DNA of 64,000 bases from an uncultured Bacteroides sp. (GTDB lineage: Bacteria; Bacteroidota; Bacteroidia; Bacteroidales; Bacteroidaceae), in assembly GCA_947574505.1 (NCBI GenBank), contig CANPJW010000002.1:124001-188000 (forward strand), written 5' to 3'. Both the position numbers and the translations under genes were made by a program. Below are positions 45,035 through 55,275 of the stretch, piece after piece (position 1 is the stretch's first letter; each line of letters begins with the position of its first letter). Under the pieces are notes generated by a model, which worked only from the letters and a program-made list of their open reading frames with translations, had not been told where the DNA came from and searched no databases.

Positions 45035-46918
45035 TTAGAATTGATACATTTGCTCTATGTAATCTATAAATGCCTGATTCACCATTTTCACGCCTCCCGG
45101 TGTAGGGTAATTGCCGCTGAAGTACCAGTCGCCCGTATGATTCGGGCAAGCTTCGTGAAGTCCTTCCAACGGTTGGTAGACGATTTCGACTTTCGCTTTC
45201 GTTCCTTTCGGTGTCAGCAGTTCCACCATCTTGGCGGAGATTTCTTCATCGGTGAAAGGAGCATAGATGTCTTTGACATAGTTCACCATCTGCTCTTTCG
45301 GCAGTCCTATCTGGTCTTTGGATTTACGGTAAGCGGCAGCAATCACATCTTTCATATCGCGTTCTTTCAGAAGTTCGATAGCTGCCCTGAAAGCAATAAA
45401 TTCGCTCATCTTCGCCATGTCTATGCCGTAATAATCGGGATAACGTACTTGCGGTGAAGAGGATACGATGACAATCTTCTTCGGGTTGAGACGGTCGAGA
45501 ATACCGATAATACTTTGTTTCAGTGTCGTACCGCGCACAATACTGTCGTCAATTATCACCAGGTTATCGACACCGGACACGAGACTTCCGTATGTAATGT
45601 CATATACGTGAGCCGCCAAATCATTGCGGCTGTTTCCTTCGGCTATGAAAGTGCGGAGCTTGATATCCTTGATAGCCACCTTTTCACTACGGATACGGCG
45701 GGAAAGGATTATTTCCAGTTCTTCCATATTCGGGTTATGCCCCAATGCGGCAATCTGCTGCACTTTCTCTTCGTTCAGATAATCGTCCAATCCTTGCAGC
45801 ATTCCGTAGAAAGCGACTTCGGCAGTATTGGGAATAAAAGAGAAAACGGTATGGTCGATGTCGTTATTGATAGCTTTCAGGATTTTCGGAACTAACTTTT
45901 CGCCCAGCAGTTTTCTTTCCTTATAGATATCTACGTCACTACCACGGGAGAAGTAGATACGTTCGAAAGAGCAGGCGTGCTTCTCACAAGGTTTGATAAT
46001 TTGCGAAGTACGTATTTTGCCTTCCTTGCTGATAAACAGCGCTTGTCCCGGTTGCAGTTCTTTAATTTCTTCAAACGGAACATTCAGGACGGTCTGGATG
46101 ACCGGACGTTCGGAAGCTAATACGGCTATCTCGTCATCCTGGTACCAGAATGCGGGACGAATCCCCCACGGGTCGCGGATAGCGAAAGATTCACCGCTTC
46201 CGGTCAGTCCGCAGATAACGTATCCCCCATCCCACTCACGGCTGGAAGTACGTAGTACATTAGCCAAGTCGATATGCTCTTCTATATAATTGGTGACGCC
46301 CATGCCTGTGAGCCCATCCGCTTCGGCAAGATTAAAGACACGTTCCACTTCACGGTCGAGACGGTGTCCCACCTGTTCCAGCATGATGTATGTATCGGCA
46401 TATTTACGCGGATGCTGACCGATAGCCGTAATACGGGCAAATATTTCATCTACGTTCGTCATGTTGAAGTTACCGCAGAGAGCCAGATTCTTGGCACGCC
46501 AGTTGTTTCTTCTCAAAAACGGATGTACGTAAGAGATGCCGGATTTCCCAGTGGTGGAATAACGGAGATGTCCCATATATGCTTCACCGGCAAAAGGTAA
46601 AGTACGTTTGGCGTACTCCGCGTCATGCAGTTGTTCGGAAGTCAAATCCTTGAAATTGTTCTGCACATTTTCAAAGATTTCGGTAATGGCACCGGAACCC
46701 AGGGCACGTTCGCGAAACATATACTCTTCACCCGGATTGGCTTCCAGTTTCACGCAAGCCAGTCCTGCACCTTCCTGACCACGATTGTGCTGCTTTTCCA
46801 TCAGCAGATAAAGCTTGTTCAGGCCGTACATCCACGTTCCATACTTCTTCTCGTAATACTCCAGCGGTTTAAGCAAGCGTATCATGGCAACGCCACATTC
46901 ATGTTTCAATTGTTCCAT
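45035..46918 (-). CDS. Amidophosphoribosyltransferase-like glutamine amidotransferase (PurF family)
   Basis: A 627-residue protein with an N-terminal class II glutaminase domain and a C-terminal phosphoribosyltransferase domain. After a seven-residue propeptide (MEQLKHE) comes Cys8 in CGVAMIRL, as in PurF forms that are processed. The PRPP-binding loop VIIDDSIVRGTTL is intact. It is 120-150 residues longer than typical PurF, with an extra helical insert near residues 375-440 (GLDDYLNEEKVQQIAALGHN ...) and a C-terminal extension rich in aromatic residues. By sequence it may be the housekeeping PurF or a paralog; its operon with carAB suggests a nucleotide role. 27 bases before carA. Confidence 0.88.
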   Translation of the reverse strand: MEQLKHECGVAMIRLLKPLEYYEKKYGTWMYGLNKLYLLMEKQHNRGQEGAGLACVKLEANPGEEYMFRERALGSGAITEIFENVQNNFKDLTSEQLHDAEYAKRTLPFAGEAYMGHLRYSTTGKSGISYVHPFLRRNNWRAKNLALCGNFNMTNVDEIFARITAIGQHPRKYADTYIMLEQVGHRLDREVERVFNLAEADGLTGMGVTNYIEEHIDLANVLRTSSREWDGGYVICGLTGSGESFAIRDPWGIRPAFWYQDDEIAVLASERPVIQTVLNVPFEEIKELQPGQALFISKEGKIRTSQIIKPCEKHACSFERIYFSRGSDVDIYKERKLLGEKLVPKILKAINNDIDHTVFSFIPNTAEVAFYGMLQGLDDYLNEEKVQQIAALGHNPNMEELEIILSRRIRSEKVAIKDIKLRTFIAEGNSRNDLAAHVYDITYGSLVSGVDNLVIIDDSIVRGTTLKQSIIGILDRLNPKKIVIVSSSPQVRYPDYYGIDMAKMSEFIAFRAAIELLKERDMKDVIAAAYRKSKDQIGLPKEQMVNYVKDIYAPFTDEEISAKMVELLTPKGTKAKVEIVYQPLEGLHEACPNHTGDWYFSGNYPTPGGVKMVNQAFIDYIEQMYQF

Positions 46919-47036
46919 CTATACTATTTACGATTTGACGATTTACTATTTACGATTTAAATTACCACCTGCCAATCAAACAACTTACTATCTATCATTG
47001 ATTCTTCAATCGCAAATTGTCTAATTGTAAATTACA
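46919..47036. repeat. Direct repeats in the glmS/purF-like spacer
   Basis: ACTATTTACGATTT occurs at 46923-46936 and 46945-46958, and a related ATTGTCTAATTGTAAATT-type tract lies at 47017-47034. Such AT-rich units recur in several spacers of this half of the window. No gene is present. Confidence 0.6.
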
Positions 47037-48881
47037 TTATTCTACTGTTACTGACTTCGCCAGATTCCTGGGCTGATCTACATCCATTCCTTTGCAGACT
47101 GCTATGTGGTACGCAAGCAATTGGAGAGGTACCGTAGTAATTAACGGATTGAGACATTCGATTGTTTCAGGAAGCTCGATACTGCAATCGGCAATCTGGC
47201 TGATAACCATATCGCCTTTCGTCACAAAAGCAATCACCCGTCCTTTCCGCGCCTTGATTTCCTGAATGTTGCTCAGCACTTTTTCGTACAGGGCATTCTG
47301 GGTAGCAATCACCACTACCGGCATTTCCGCGTCAATCAAGGCAATCGGCCCGTGCTTCATCTCGGCAGCCGGATAACCTTCGGCGTGGATATACGAAATT
47401 TCTTTCAATTTCAGCGCACCTTCGAGAGCTACGGGATAGCTATATCCGCGTCCCAAATAAATAAAGTTGTGTGCATAGGTAAAAGTTTTCGATAGTTCCG
47501 CCAGTTTATCATTCAACTTCAGCACTTCTTTCATTTTCTCAGGAATTTGGTTCAACTCCCGCACAACCGAAAGATAATACCGTTCATCAATCGTTCCATT
47601 TTCTTTGGCAAGCGTCAATGCCAACATCGCCAATACAGTGACCTGTCCCGTAAATGCTTTGGTAGAAGCAACTCCGATTTCCGGGCCTACGTGGATATAC
47701 GAACCGGTGTGAGTGGCACGGGGAATCGACGAACCGATGGCATTGCAAATACCATATATAAATGCCCCACGGCTCTTTGCCAATTCTACGGCAGCCAATG
47801 TATCGGCAGTCTCGCCACTCTGAGAAATGGCAATCACTACATCCTGCTCGTTAATCACAGGATCGCGGTAACGGAATTCAGAAGCATATTCCACTTCTAC
47901 CGGTATGCGGCAGAAACTTTCAATCAGTTGTTTGCCGATAAGTCCGGCATGCCAGGAAGTTCCGCAAGCCACGATAATAAACCGTTTGGCACTCAGCAAC
48001 CTTTCCTTATTATCAATCACTGCCGAAAGCACTACGTTGTCCGCATCTACATTGATGCGTCCGCGCATACAATCATGGATGCAATCCGGCTGTTCAAAAA
48101 TCTCTTTCAACATGAAGTGCGGATAACCGCCCTTTTCCAGTTGTCCGAGATTCAATTCCACTTTCTTCACTTCGGGGGTCATTTCGACATTATTCAAATC
48201 GACTACCTTCAATTCTTCACCCCTGTTTATTACGGCAATCTCTCCGTCTTCCAAGTAAACTACCTTATCTGTATACTCAACAATCGGAGTGGCGTCCGAA
48301 GCCAGAAAGAATTCATCCTCGCCAATGCCTACTACCAACGGGCTGCTTTTGCGCGCAGCGACAATCTCATCCGGATGCTCTTTATCAAGAATCGCGATTG
48401 CATATGCACCAATCACCTCTCCCAATGCCAACTGAACGGCGGTCAGCAAACTAACCCGGTGAGTAACTTTCATGTATTCTATTAATTGAACAAGAACTTC
48501 GGTATCTGTACTGCTTTTAAAGATGTAGCCTTTGGCTTGGAGTTTTTCTTTGAGTACGGCGTAGTTTTCAATGATACCGTTGTGAATGAGAGCGAGTTTC
48601 TCGGAAGAAGAGTAATGAGGATGGGCGTTAGCGGAACAAGGTTCCCCATGAGTAGCCCAACGAGTATGGGCGATTCCGATTGTACCGGAAATATCTTTCT
48701 GTGTGACGAAATTTTCGAGTTCGGAGACTTTTCCTTTCGTCTTATACACATTCAACTGTTGGTTGTCACTGATTAATGCTACCCCTGCGCTGTCATATCC
48801 ACGATACTCTAATCGCTTCAGTCCTTTTATAAGGATGGGATAGGCTTTTCTTTTACCAATATAGCCTACTATTCCACACAT
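47037..48881 (-). CDS. glmS: Glutamine--fructose-6-phosphate transaminase (isomerizing)
   Basis: A 614-residue cytosolic enzyme making glucosamine-6-phosphate from fructose-6-P and glutamine, the first step to UDP-GlcNAc. N-terminal class II glutaminase with Cys2 (MCGIVGYIGKRKAYPIL), two SIS domains starting near residues 290 and 460 (SQSGETADTLAAV; and EGALKLKEISYIHAEGYPAA). The C-terminus NLAKSVTVE is characteristic. No glmS ribozyme was recognised; a -7 element precedes the gene at 48906-48913. Confidence 0.98.
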   Translation of the reverse strand: MCGIVGYIGKRKAYPILIKGLKRLEYRGYDSAGVALISDNQQLNVYKTKGKVSELENFVTQKDISGTIGIAHTRWATHGEPCSANAHPHYSSSEKLALIHNGIIENYAVLKEKLQAKGYIFKSSTDTEVLVQLIEYMKVTHRVSLLTAVQLALGEVIGAYAIAILDKEHPDEIVAARKSSPLVVGIGEDEFFLASDATPIVEYTDKVVYLEDGEIAVINRGEELKVVDLNNVEMTPEVKKVELNLGQLEKGGYPHFMLKEIFEQPDCIHDCMRGRINVDADNVVLSAVIDNKERLLSAKRFIIVACGTSWHAGLIGKQLIESFCRIPVEVEYASEFRYRDPVINEQDVVIAISQSGETADTLAAVELAKSRGAFIYGICNAIGSSIPRATHTGSYIHVGPEIGVASTKAFTGQVTVLAMLALTLAKENGTIDERYYLSVVRELNQIPEKMKEVLKLNDKLAELSKTFTYAHNFIYLGRGYSYPVALEGALKLKEISYIHAEGYPAAEMKHGPIALIDAEMPVVVIATQNALYEKVLSNIQEIKARKGRVIAFVTKGDMVISQIADCSIELPETIECLNPLITTVPLQLLAYHIAVCKGMDVDQPRNLAKSVTVE

Positions 48882-48905
48882 ATTATAATATTTTTATTTC
48901 GGCTG

Positions 48906-48913
48906 CAAATATA
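48906..48913 (-). promoter_or_regulatory. -7 promoter element of glmS
   Basis: TATATTTG on the minus strand, exact TAnnTTTG match, 25 bases before the glmS start codon. Confidence 0.55.
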
Positions 48914-49182
48914 CATATTCCGAATAACATAAAGATTATAAATTCAATATTTATTTGACAGAAACTCACAAAAAAGTTACAAACACATCAAAAAGTTAAA
49001 TAATACAATCTTTTTAGCTCAAAAAGAAACGCATTACAATCAATATCAAATAATAGTCATCAGACTAATAAATTAAAAGTTATCCAACTGATTTTAATTA
49101 CAAATTAAAAGAAGAAAAAACAAACTTTATATTTCGTGTCACAGAAAGGCGACATTTTACTATCATTCTGAAATTAAACAGT

Positions 49183-49190
49183 TATTTTTG
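49183..49190 (+). promoter_or_regulatory. -7 promoter element of gltB-gltD-asnB
   Basis: TATTTTTG fits TAnnTTTG, 53 bases before the gltB ATG, predicting a leader of about 47 nt. Confidence 0.5.
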
Positions 49191-49243
49191 CAGAACATTT
49201 TGATACATCAAATAGGTATTATCATACAATAAAGCTAGTAAGA

Positions 49244-52200
49244 ATGAAGAAACAAGAACTTTTTAACAACGAAACAGAAGGATTCCCTTACCAACGACAG
49301 CCCAAACAAGCAGGCTTGTACGATGCGGCATACGAACACGATGCCTGCGGTGTTGGTATGCTGGTAAACATTCACGGAGAAAAGTCACACGACATTGTTG
49401 AGTCGGCTTTAAAGGTATTGGAGAACATGCGCCACCGCGGCGCCGAAGGTGCGGACAACAAGACCGGAGACGGTGCAGGCATTATGCTACAAATCCCGCA
49501 CGAGTTTATTTTATTACAAGGTATCCCCGTTCCCGAAAAGGGACGTTATGGCACCGGTCTGCTTTTTCTACCCAAAAATGAAAAAGACCAAGCAGCCATT
49601 TTGAGTATCATCATCGAAGAAATCGAAAAAGAAGGGCTTACGCTGATGCATCTGCGTAATGTACCTACCTGCCCGGAAATCCTGGGAGAAGCGGCTTTGG
49701 CCAATGAACCGGATATCAGGCAGGTATTTATCACCGGATTTACGGAAACGGAAACTGCCGACCGCAAACTTTATCTGATTCGCAAGAGAATCGAAAATAA
49801 AGTCAGAATGTCAGCCATTCCGGCGAAAGAGGATTTTTATGTCGTTTCGCTCTCCACAAAAAGCATTATATATAAAGGTATGCTTTCGTCATTGCAGCTA
49901 CGCAACTATTATCCTGACCTGACGAACAGTTACTTTACCAGCGGACTGGCTTTGGTGCATTCCCGTTTCAGTACCAACACGTTCCCGACATGGAGCTTGG
50001 CACAACCTTTCCGTCTTCTGGCACACAATGGCGAAATCAATACGATTCGCGGTAACCGCGGCTGGATGGAAGCCCGCGAAAGTGTGCTTTCCTCTCCCAC
50101 TCTCGGAGATATCAAAGAGATTCGTCCGATTATACAGCCGGGTATGAGTGACAGTGCTTCATTGGATAATGTACTGGAATTTTTAGTAATGTCGGGATTG
50201 AGCCTGCCCCACGCCATGGCAATGCTTGTACCTGAATCTTTCAACGAAAAGAATCCCATCAGTGAAGATTTGAAGTCTTTCTATGAATATCACTCTATAT
50301 TAATGGAGCCCTGGGACGGACCTGCCGCCTTGCTATTCAGCGACGGACGTTTTGCAGGCGGTATGCTCGACCGTAACGGTCTGCGTCCCGCCCGCTACCT
50401 GATTACGAAAAATGATATGATGGTAGTAGCTTCGGAAGTTGGCGTAATGGATTTCGAACCGGGAGATGTTAAAGAAAAAGGACGGCTGCAACCGGGTAAG
50501 ATTCTATTGATTGACACGGAAAAGGGCGAAATATATTACGACGGTGAACTGAAAAAGCAATTGGCGGAAGCAAAACCTTACCGCACATGGCTGGCTACCA
50601 ACCGTATCGAACTGGACGAATTGAAAAGCGGACGCAAAGTGCCTCATCATGTAGAGAACTACGACCGGATGCTCCGTACTTTCGGTTATTCAAAAGAGGA
50701 CATCGAAAAATTGATTACACCCATGGCCAGCACCGGCGCAGAGCCTATCCATTCAATGGGCAACGATACCCCGTTGGCTGTGCTTTCGGACAAGCCGCAA
50801 CTGCTCTACAATTATTTCCGCCAGCAATTCGCCCAGGTGACGAATCCGCCGATTGACCCTCTACGCGAGGAACTGGTGATGTCATTGACGGAATATATCG
50901 GTGCTGTCGGCATGAATATTCTGACACCGAGCGAAAGCCATTGTAAAATGGTGCGTCTGAACCATCCGATTCTAAACAATACTCAATTGGATATTTTATG
51001 TAATATCCGCTATAAAGGTTTTAAGACTGTAAAGCTTCCGATGCTTTTTGAAGTAGCGAAAGGAAAAGCCGGGCTTCAGGAAGCACTGGGCGGACTTTGC
51101 AAAATGGCAGAAGAATCCGTGACGGAAGGCGTGAACTATATCATTCTGAGTGACCGTGATGTGGATGCCGACCATGCAGTAATCCCGTCCCTTCTGGCGG
51201 TAAGCGCTGTCCATCATCATCTGATTTCCGTTGGGAAACGTGTGCAGACGGCACTGGTAGTAGAAAGCGGTGAAATACGCGAGGTAATGCACGCAGCCTT
51301 ATTACTCGGCTTCGGGGCAAGCGCACTGAATCCGTATATGGCATTTGCGGTGCTTGACAAATTGGTGAAAGACAGGGATATTCAATTGGACTATGCCACG
51401 GCCGAGAAGAATTATATCAAGTCCATCTGCAAAGGTCTGTTCAAGATTATGAGCAAGATGGGTATCTCTACCATCCGTTCATACCGCGGTGCAAAGATTT
51501 TCGAAGCTGTCGGTTTGAGCGAAGAGTTAACCAAGGCTTATTTCGGGGGACTCGGTTCACCCATTGGGGGTATCCGGCTGGAAGAGATTGCCAGAGACGC
51601 CATTGCTTTTCATAAAGAAGGAATGGCGCAAGAAGTTGAAAGTGGAGAAACTCCCAACTCTCAACTTCTTAAAAGCAACGGGTTGTATTCTTTCCGAAAA
51701 GACGGAGAAAAGCATGCATGGAATCCCGAAACCATCAGTGCGTTGCAATTGGCTACCCGCTTGGGCAGCTATAAGAAATTCAAAGAATATACTCACTTGG
51801 TAGACGAGAAAGAGAAACCTATCTTCCTGCGTGACTTCCTGGGATTCCGCCGCAATCCGATTTCTATCGACCAGGTGGAACCGGTAGAGAATATTTTACA
51901 CCGTTTTGTTACGGGTGCCATGTCTTTCGGCTCTATCAGCAAAGAGGCTCACGAGGCAATGGCTATCGCCATGAATAAAATTCACGGACGCAGTAATACC
52001 GGCGAGGGCGGTGAAGACGCTTCCCGCTTCCAACCGCTACCGGACGGCAGTTCCCTGCGAAGTGCCATCAAGCAGGTGGCTTCGGGACGCTTCGGTGTGA
52101 CAGCAGAATATCTAGTGAATGCGGATGAGATTCAGATTAAGATAGCACAGGGGGCAAAGCCGGGCGAAGGTGGGCAGCTTCCGGGATTCAAGGTGAACGA

Positions 52201-53812
52201 TGTGATTGCCAAGACACGCCACTCTATTCCGGGAATTTCTCTGATTTCTCCCCCGCCCCATCACGATATTTATTCGATAGAGGATTTGGCTCAATTGATT
52301 TTCGATCTGAAAAATGTAAATCCACAGGCTAAAATCAGTGTGAAACTGGTAGCAGAAAGCGGTGTCGGTACAATTGCCGCCGGGGTGGCAAAAGCAAAGG
52401 CAGACCTGATTGTCATCTCCGGTGCTGAGGGGGGCACAGGTGCTTCTCCGGCTTCTTCTATCCGTTATGCGGGCATCTCACCGGAATTGGGATTGAGCGA
52501 GACACAGCAGACATTGGTACTGAACGGACTTCGTGGTCAAGTAGTTCTGCAAGCCGACGGACAACTGAAAACCGGACGTGACATCATCTTAATGGCACTA
52601 ATGGGTGCCGAAGAATATGGTTTTGCCACCTCTGCACTGATTGTACTAGGTTGTGTGATGATGCGCAAATGTCATCAGAACACTTGTCCTGTGGGAGTTG
52701 CTACACAGAATGAGGAGTTGCGCAAACGTTTCCACGGACGCAGTGAATATTTAGTGAATTTCTTCACGTTCCTGGCGCAGGAAGTCCGTGAACATCTGGC
52801 GGAAATGGGATTCACCCGGATGAATGACATTATCGGACGGACAGACTTGATTGAACGTAAATCCGTAGCGGACGACCCGAATCCGAAGCATGCGTTGATT
52901 GATTTCAACAGGATGTTGGCACGTATTGACAACACTGCCGCTATCCGTCATGTCACCGACCAGGAACATGGCATCTCTACCGTAAAGGATGTGGCTATCA
53001 TTGATGCCGCCCAGGATGCCATCGAACATGAGAAAGAAATCTCTTTAGAATATACAATTGCGAATACAGACCGTGCAATAGGTGCTATGCTTTCGGGAGT
53101 AATCGCGAAGAAACATGGTGCCAAGGGATTACCAGAACATACGTTGAATGTGAAATTCAAAGGTTCGGCAGGTCAGTCTTTCGGTGCATTCCTTGTGCCA
53201 GGGGTCAACTTTAAACTGGAAGGGGAAGCGAACGATTATCTTGGCAAGGGTCTGAGTGGCGGACGTATCGCCGTGCTTCCCCCTATCCGCAGCAATTTCG
53301 AAGCTGACAAGAATACAATTGCCGGCAATACTTTGCTTTATGGCGCCACAAGTGGTGAAGTGTATATCAACGGTCGTGTAGGAGAACGTTTTGCCGTACG
53401 CAACTCGGGTGCCGTCGCCGTAGTGGAAGGTGTAGGCGACCACTGTTGCGAATATATGACCGGCGGACGCGTTGTAGTCCTCGGACAAACCGGACGCAAC
53501 TTTGCAGCCGGCATGAGTGGTGGTGTAGCCTATGTATGGAACAAAGACGGTAACTTCGATTATTTCTGTAATATGGAAATGGTGGAACTGTCACTCATCG
53601 AAGAAGCCAGCTACCGGAAGGAGCTACACGAACTGATTCGCCAGCACTACCTGTACACGGGCTCCAAACTGGCACGAACAATGCTCGACGACTGGAATCA
53701 TTATGCAGACCAATTCATCCAGATAGTACCTATCGAATACAAAAAAGTATTGCAGGAAGAACAGATGAGAAAGTTACAACAGAAAATTGCAGACATGCAA
53801 AGAGACTATTAG
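49244..53812 (+). CDS. gltB: Glutamate synthase, large subunit
   Basis: A 1522-residue enzyme that forms glutamate from glutamine and 2-oxoglutarate. Class II glutaminase domain with nucleophile Cys35 (HDACGVGMLVNIHG) after a propeptide, a central domain, an FMN-binding (beta/alpha)8 synthase domain (GAEGGTGASPASS near residue 1067), iron-sulfur cysteines CVMMRKCHQNTC near 1142-1153, and a C-terminal beta-helix domain (GEVYINGRVGERFAVRNSGA ...). Length and order are standard. A short AT-rich repeat tract appears to be inserted near residues 797-806 (EVESGETPNSQLL). First gene of an operon with gltD and asnB. Confidence 0.98.
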   Translation: MKKQELFNNETEGFPYQRQPKQAGLYDAAYEHDACGVGMLVNIHGEKSHDIVESALKVLENMRHRGAEGADNKTGDGAGIMLQIPHEFILLQGIPVPEKGRYGTGLLFLPKNEKDQAAILSIIIEEIEKEGLTLMHLRNVPTCPEILGEAALANEPDIRQVFITGFTETETADRKLYLIRKRIENKVRMSAIPAKEDFYVVSLSTKSIIYKGMLSSLQLRNYYPDLTNSYFTSGLALVHSRFSTNTFPTWSLAQPFRLLAHNGEINTIRGNRGWMEARESVLSSPTLGDIKEIRPIIQPGMSDSASLDNVLEFLVMSGLSLPHAMAMLVPESFNEKNPISEDLKSFYEYHSILMEPWDGPAALLFSDGRFAGGMLDRNGLRPARYLITKNDMMVVASEVGVMDFEPGDVKEKGRLQPGKILLIDTEKGEIYYDGELKKQLAEAKPYRTWLATNRIELDELKSGRKVPHHVENYDRMLRTFGYSKEDIEKLITPMASTGAEPIHSMGNDTPLAVLSDKPQLLYNYFRQQFAQVTNPPIDPLREELVMSLTEYIGAVGMNILTPSESHCKMVRLNHPILNNTQLDILCNIRYKGFKTVKLPMLFEVAKGKAGLQEALGGLCKMAEESVTEGVNYIILSDRDVDADHAVIPSLLAVSAVHHHLISVGKRVQTALVVESGEIREVMHAALLLGFGASALNPYMAFAVLDKLVKDRDIQLDYATAEKNYIKSICKGLFKIMSKMGISTIRSYRGAKIFEAVGLSEELTKAYFGGLGSPIGGIRLEEIARDAIAFHKEGMAQEVESGETPNSQLLKSNGLYSFRKDGEKHAWNPETISALQLATRLGSYKKFKEYTHLVDEKEKPIFLRDFLGFRRNPISIDQVEPVENILHRFVTGAMSFGSISKEAHEAMAIAMNKIHGRSNTGEGGEDASRFQPLPDGSSLRSAIKQVASGRFGVTAEYLVNADEIQIKIAQGAKPGEGGQLPGFKVNDVIAKTRHSIPGISLISPPPHHDIYSIEDLAQLIFDLKNVNPQAKISVKLVAESGVGTIAAGVAKAKADLIVISGAEGGTGASPASSIRYAGISPELGLSETQQTLVLNGLRGQVVLQADGQLKTGRDIILMALMGAEEYGFATSALIVLGCVMMRKCHQNTCPVGVATQNEELRKRFHGRSEYLVNFFTFLAQEVREHLAEMGFTRMNDIIGRTDLIERKSVADDPNPKHALIDFNRMLARIDNTAAIRHVTDQEHGISTVKDVAIIDAAQDAIEHEKEISLEYTIANTDRAIGAMLSGVIAKKHGAKGLPEHTLNVKFKGSAGQSFGAFLVPGVNFKLEGEANDYLGKGLSGGRIAVLPPIRSNFEADKNTIAGNTLLYGATSGEVYINGRVGERFAVRNSGAVAVVEGVGDHCCEYMTGGRVVVLGQTGRNFAAGMSGGVAYVWNKDGNFDYFCNMEMVELSLIEEASYRKELHELIRQHYLYTGSKLARTMLDDWNHYADQFIQIVPIEYKKVLQEEQMRKLQQKIADMQRDY

Positions 53813-53879
53813 ATTTACTATTTGACTATTTACAATTTACTATTTGAATGTATAGTCTGTAAATAGTCAAATAGCAAAT
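53813..53879. repeat. Long inverted repeat in the gltB-gltD spacer
   Basis: 22-base arms at 53813-53834 and 53858-53879 match at 21 of 22 positions; the core ATTTGACTATTTACA / TGTAAATAGTCAAAT is perfect. It is AT-rich, has no T run to act as a terminator, and is made of the same short TTTACTATTT-type words seen in other spacers. It may stabilise or separate the gltB and gltD parts of the transcript. Confidence 0.75.
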
Positions 53880-53924
53880 GACAAGATAGTCCGGAAATAG
53901 TAAATAATAATAGTAAATAACAAG

Positions 53925-55271
53925 ATGGGAGATCCTAAAGCATTTCTAAATATACCCCGGCAGGAAGCGGGATACCGCCCTGTGAGCGAACGAATCACTG
54001 ATTATAGTCAGGTAGAACAGACGTTGAATACAAACAGCCGCAAGTTGCAGGCATCCCGCTGCATGGACTGCGGCGTACCTTTCTGCCACTGGGCATGCCC
54101 GATAGGGAATAAACAACCGGAATGGCAGGATGCCTTATTCAAGGGAAAATGGAAAGAGGCATACGAAATATTGTCATCCACTTGTGATTTTCCGGAATTT
54201 ACAGGACGTATTTGTCCTGCTCTTTGCGAGAAATCGTGTGTGTTGAAACTTTCCTGCGATCAGCCGGTAACTATCCGAGAGAATGAAGCGGCTATCGTGG
54301 AAGCGGCTTTTCGTGAAGGATATATACAGGTAAAAACACCGAGAAGAAACGGAAAGAAAGTGGCGGTGATTGGCGCAGGCCCTGCCGGACTGGTTGTAGC
54401 GAACCAGTTGAACCTGAAAGGATATAGTGTCACATTATTTGATAAAGACGAAGCGCCCGGCGGACTGCTCCGCTTCGGTATCCCCAACTTCAAACTGGAT
54501 AAGAATGTGATTGACCGACGCATGAATATATTAGCAGCGGAAGGAATCAAGTTTGAAATGGGAGTAGAAATTGATGTCAATCATCTGCCGGAAGGGTTCG
54601 ATGCTTACTGTATCTGCACAGGTACACCGACAGCACGAGATTTAAGTATTCCGGGAAGAGAACTGAAAGGTATTCACTTTGCCCTCGAAATGCTGGCGCA
54701 ACAAAACAGGATTTTGGAAGGACAAACTTTCCAAAAAGATAAGTTAGTGAATGCCAAAGGAAAAAAGGTGCTTGTCATCGGTGGTGGAGATACCGGTTCG
54801 GATTGTATCGGAACCAGTGTACGCCAAGGAGCCATCAGTGTAACTCAAATTGAAATCATGCCTAAACCGCCTGTGGGACATAATCCGGCTACTCCGTGGC
54901 CGCAATGGCCGATAGTCTTCAAGACAACTTCCAGCCACGAAGAAGGGTGTACACGACGCTGGTGCCTGGCTTCCAATCAGTTCCTCGGAAAGAACGGAAA
55001 GGTGACAGGTGTAGAAGTGGAAGAGGTAGAATGGATTCCGGCAACAGACGGCGGACGCCCGACAATGAAACCTACCGGGAAAAAAGAGGTAATCGAGGCG
55101 GATATGGTATTGCTGGCTATGGGATTCTTGAAACCGGAACAACCGCAATTGGCCGATAATGTATTTCTTGCCGGAGATGCAACTACCGGAGCCAGTCTGG
55201 TAGTACGTGCCATGGCAGGCGGACGGAAAGCGGCTGCGGAAATAGATGCTTACTTAACAACCAAAAATTAA
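53925..55271 (+). CDS. gltD: Glutamate synthase, small subunit
   Basis: A 448-residue FAD- and Fe-S-dependent electron input subunit for GltB. N-terminal iron-sulfur cysteines CMDCGVPFCHWACPIGN and GRICPALCEKSC, the FAD motif GAGPAGLVVANQL near residue 148, and the NAD(P)H motif GGGDTGSDCIGTS near residue 287. Length is standard. It lies 112 bases after gltB and 4 bases before asnB. Confidence 0.97.
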   Translation: MGDPKAFLNIPRQEAGYRPVSERITDYSQVEQTLNTNSRKLQASRCMDCGVPFCHWACPIGNKQPEWQDALFKGKWKEAYEILSSTCDFPEFTGRICPALCEKSCVLKLSCDQPVTIRENEAAIVEAAFREGYIQVKTPRRNGKKVAVIGAGPAGLVVANQLNLKGYSVTLFDKDEAPGGLLRFGIPNFKLDKNVIDRRMNILAAEGIKFEMGVEIDVNHLPEGFDAYCICTGTPTARDLSIPGRELKGIHFALEMLAQQNRILEGQTFQKDKLVNAKGKKVLVIGGGDTGSDCIGTSVRQGAISVTQIEIMPKPPVGHNPATPWPQWPIVFKTTSSHEEGCTRRWCLASNQFLGKNGKVTGVEVEEVEWIPATDGGRPTMKPTGKKEVIEADMVLLAMGFLKPEQPQLADNVFLAGDATTGASLVVRAMAGGRKAAAEIDAYLTTKN

Positions 55272-55275
55272 AGTT

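Larger units (their letters stand above)
48882..49243. other. Divergent control region between glmS and gltB
   Basis: 362 bases with no open reading frame of note, very AT-rich. It holds the glmS -7 element TATATTTG (minus strand, 48906-48913) at one end and the gltB -7 element TATTTTTG (49183-49190) at the other. Between them lies A-rich sequence without an obvious operator palindrome; regulator binding sites for nitrogen control may lie here but cannot be identified. Confidence 0.6.

Noticed and set aside
47547..48485. 312-residue plus-strand frame inside glmS
   Set aside because: Antisense of a highly conserved gene and composition typical of a shadow frame.
47037..48905. glmS ribozyme
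   Set aside because: The 24 bases between the -7 element and start codon leave no room for it.
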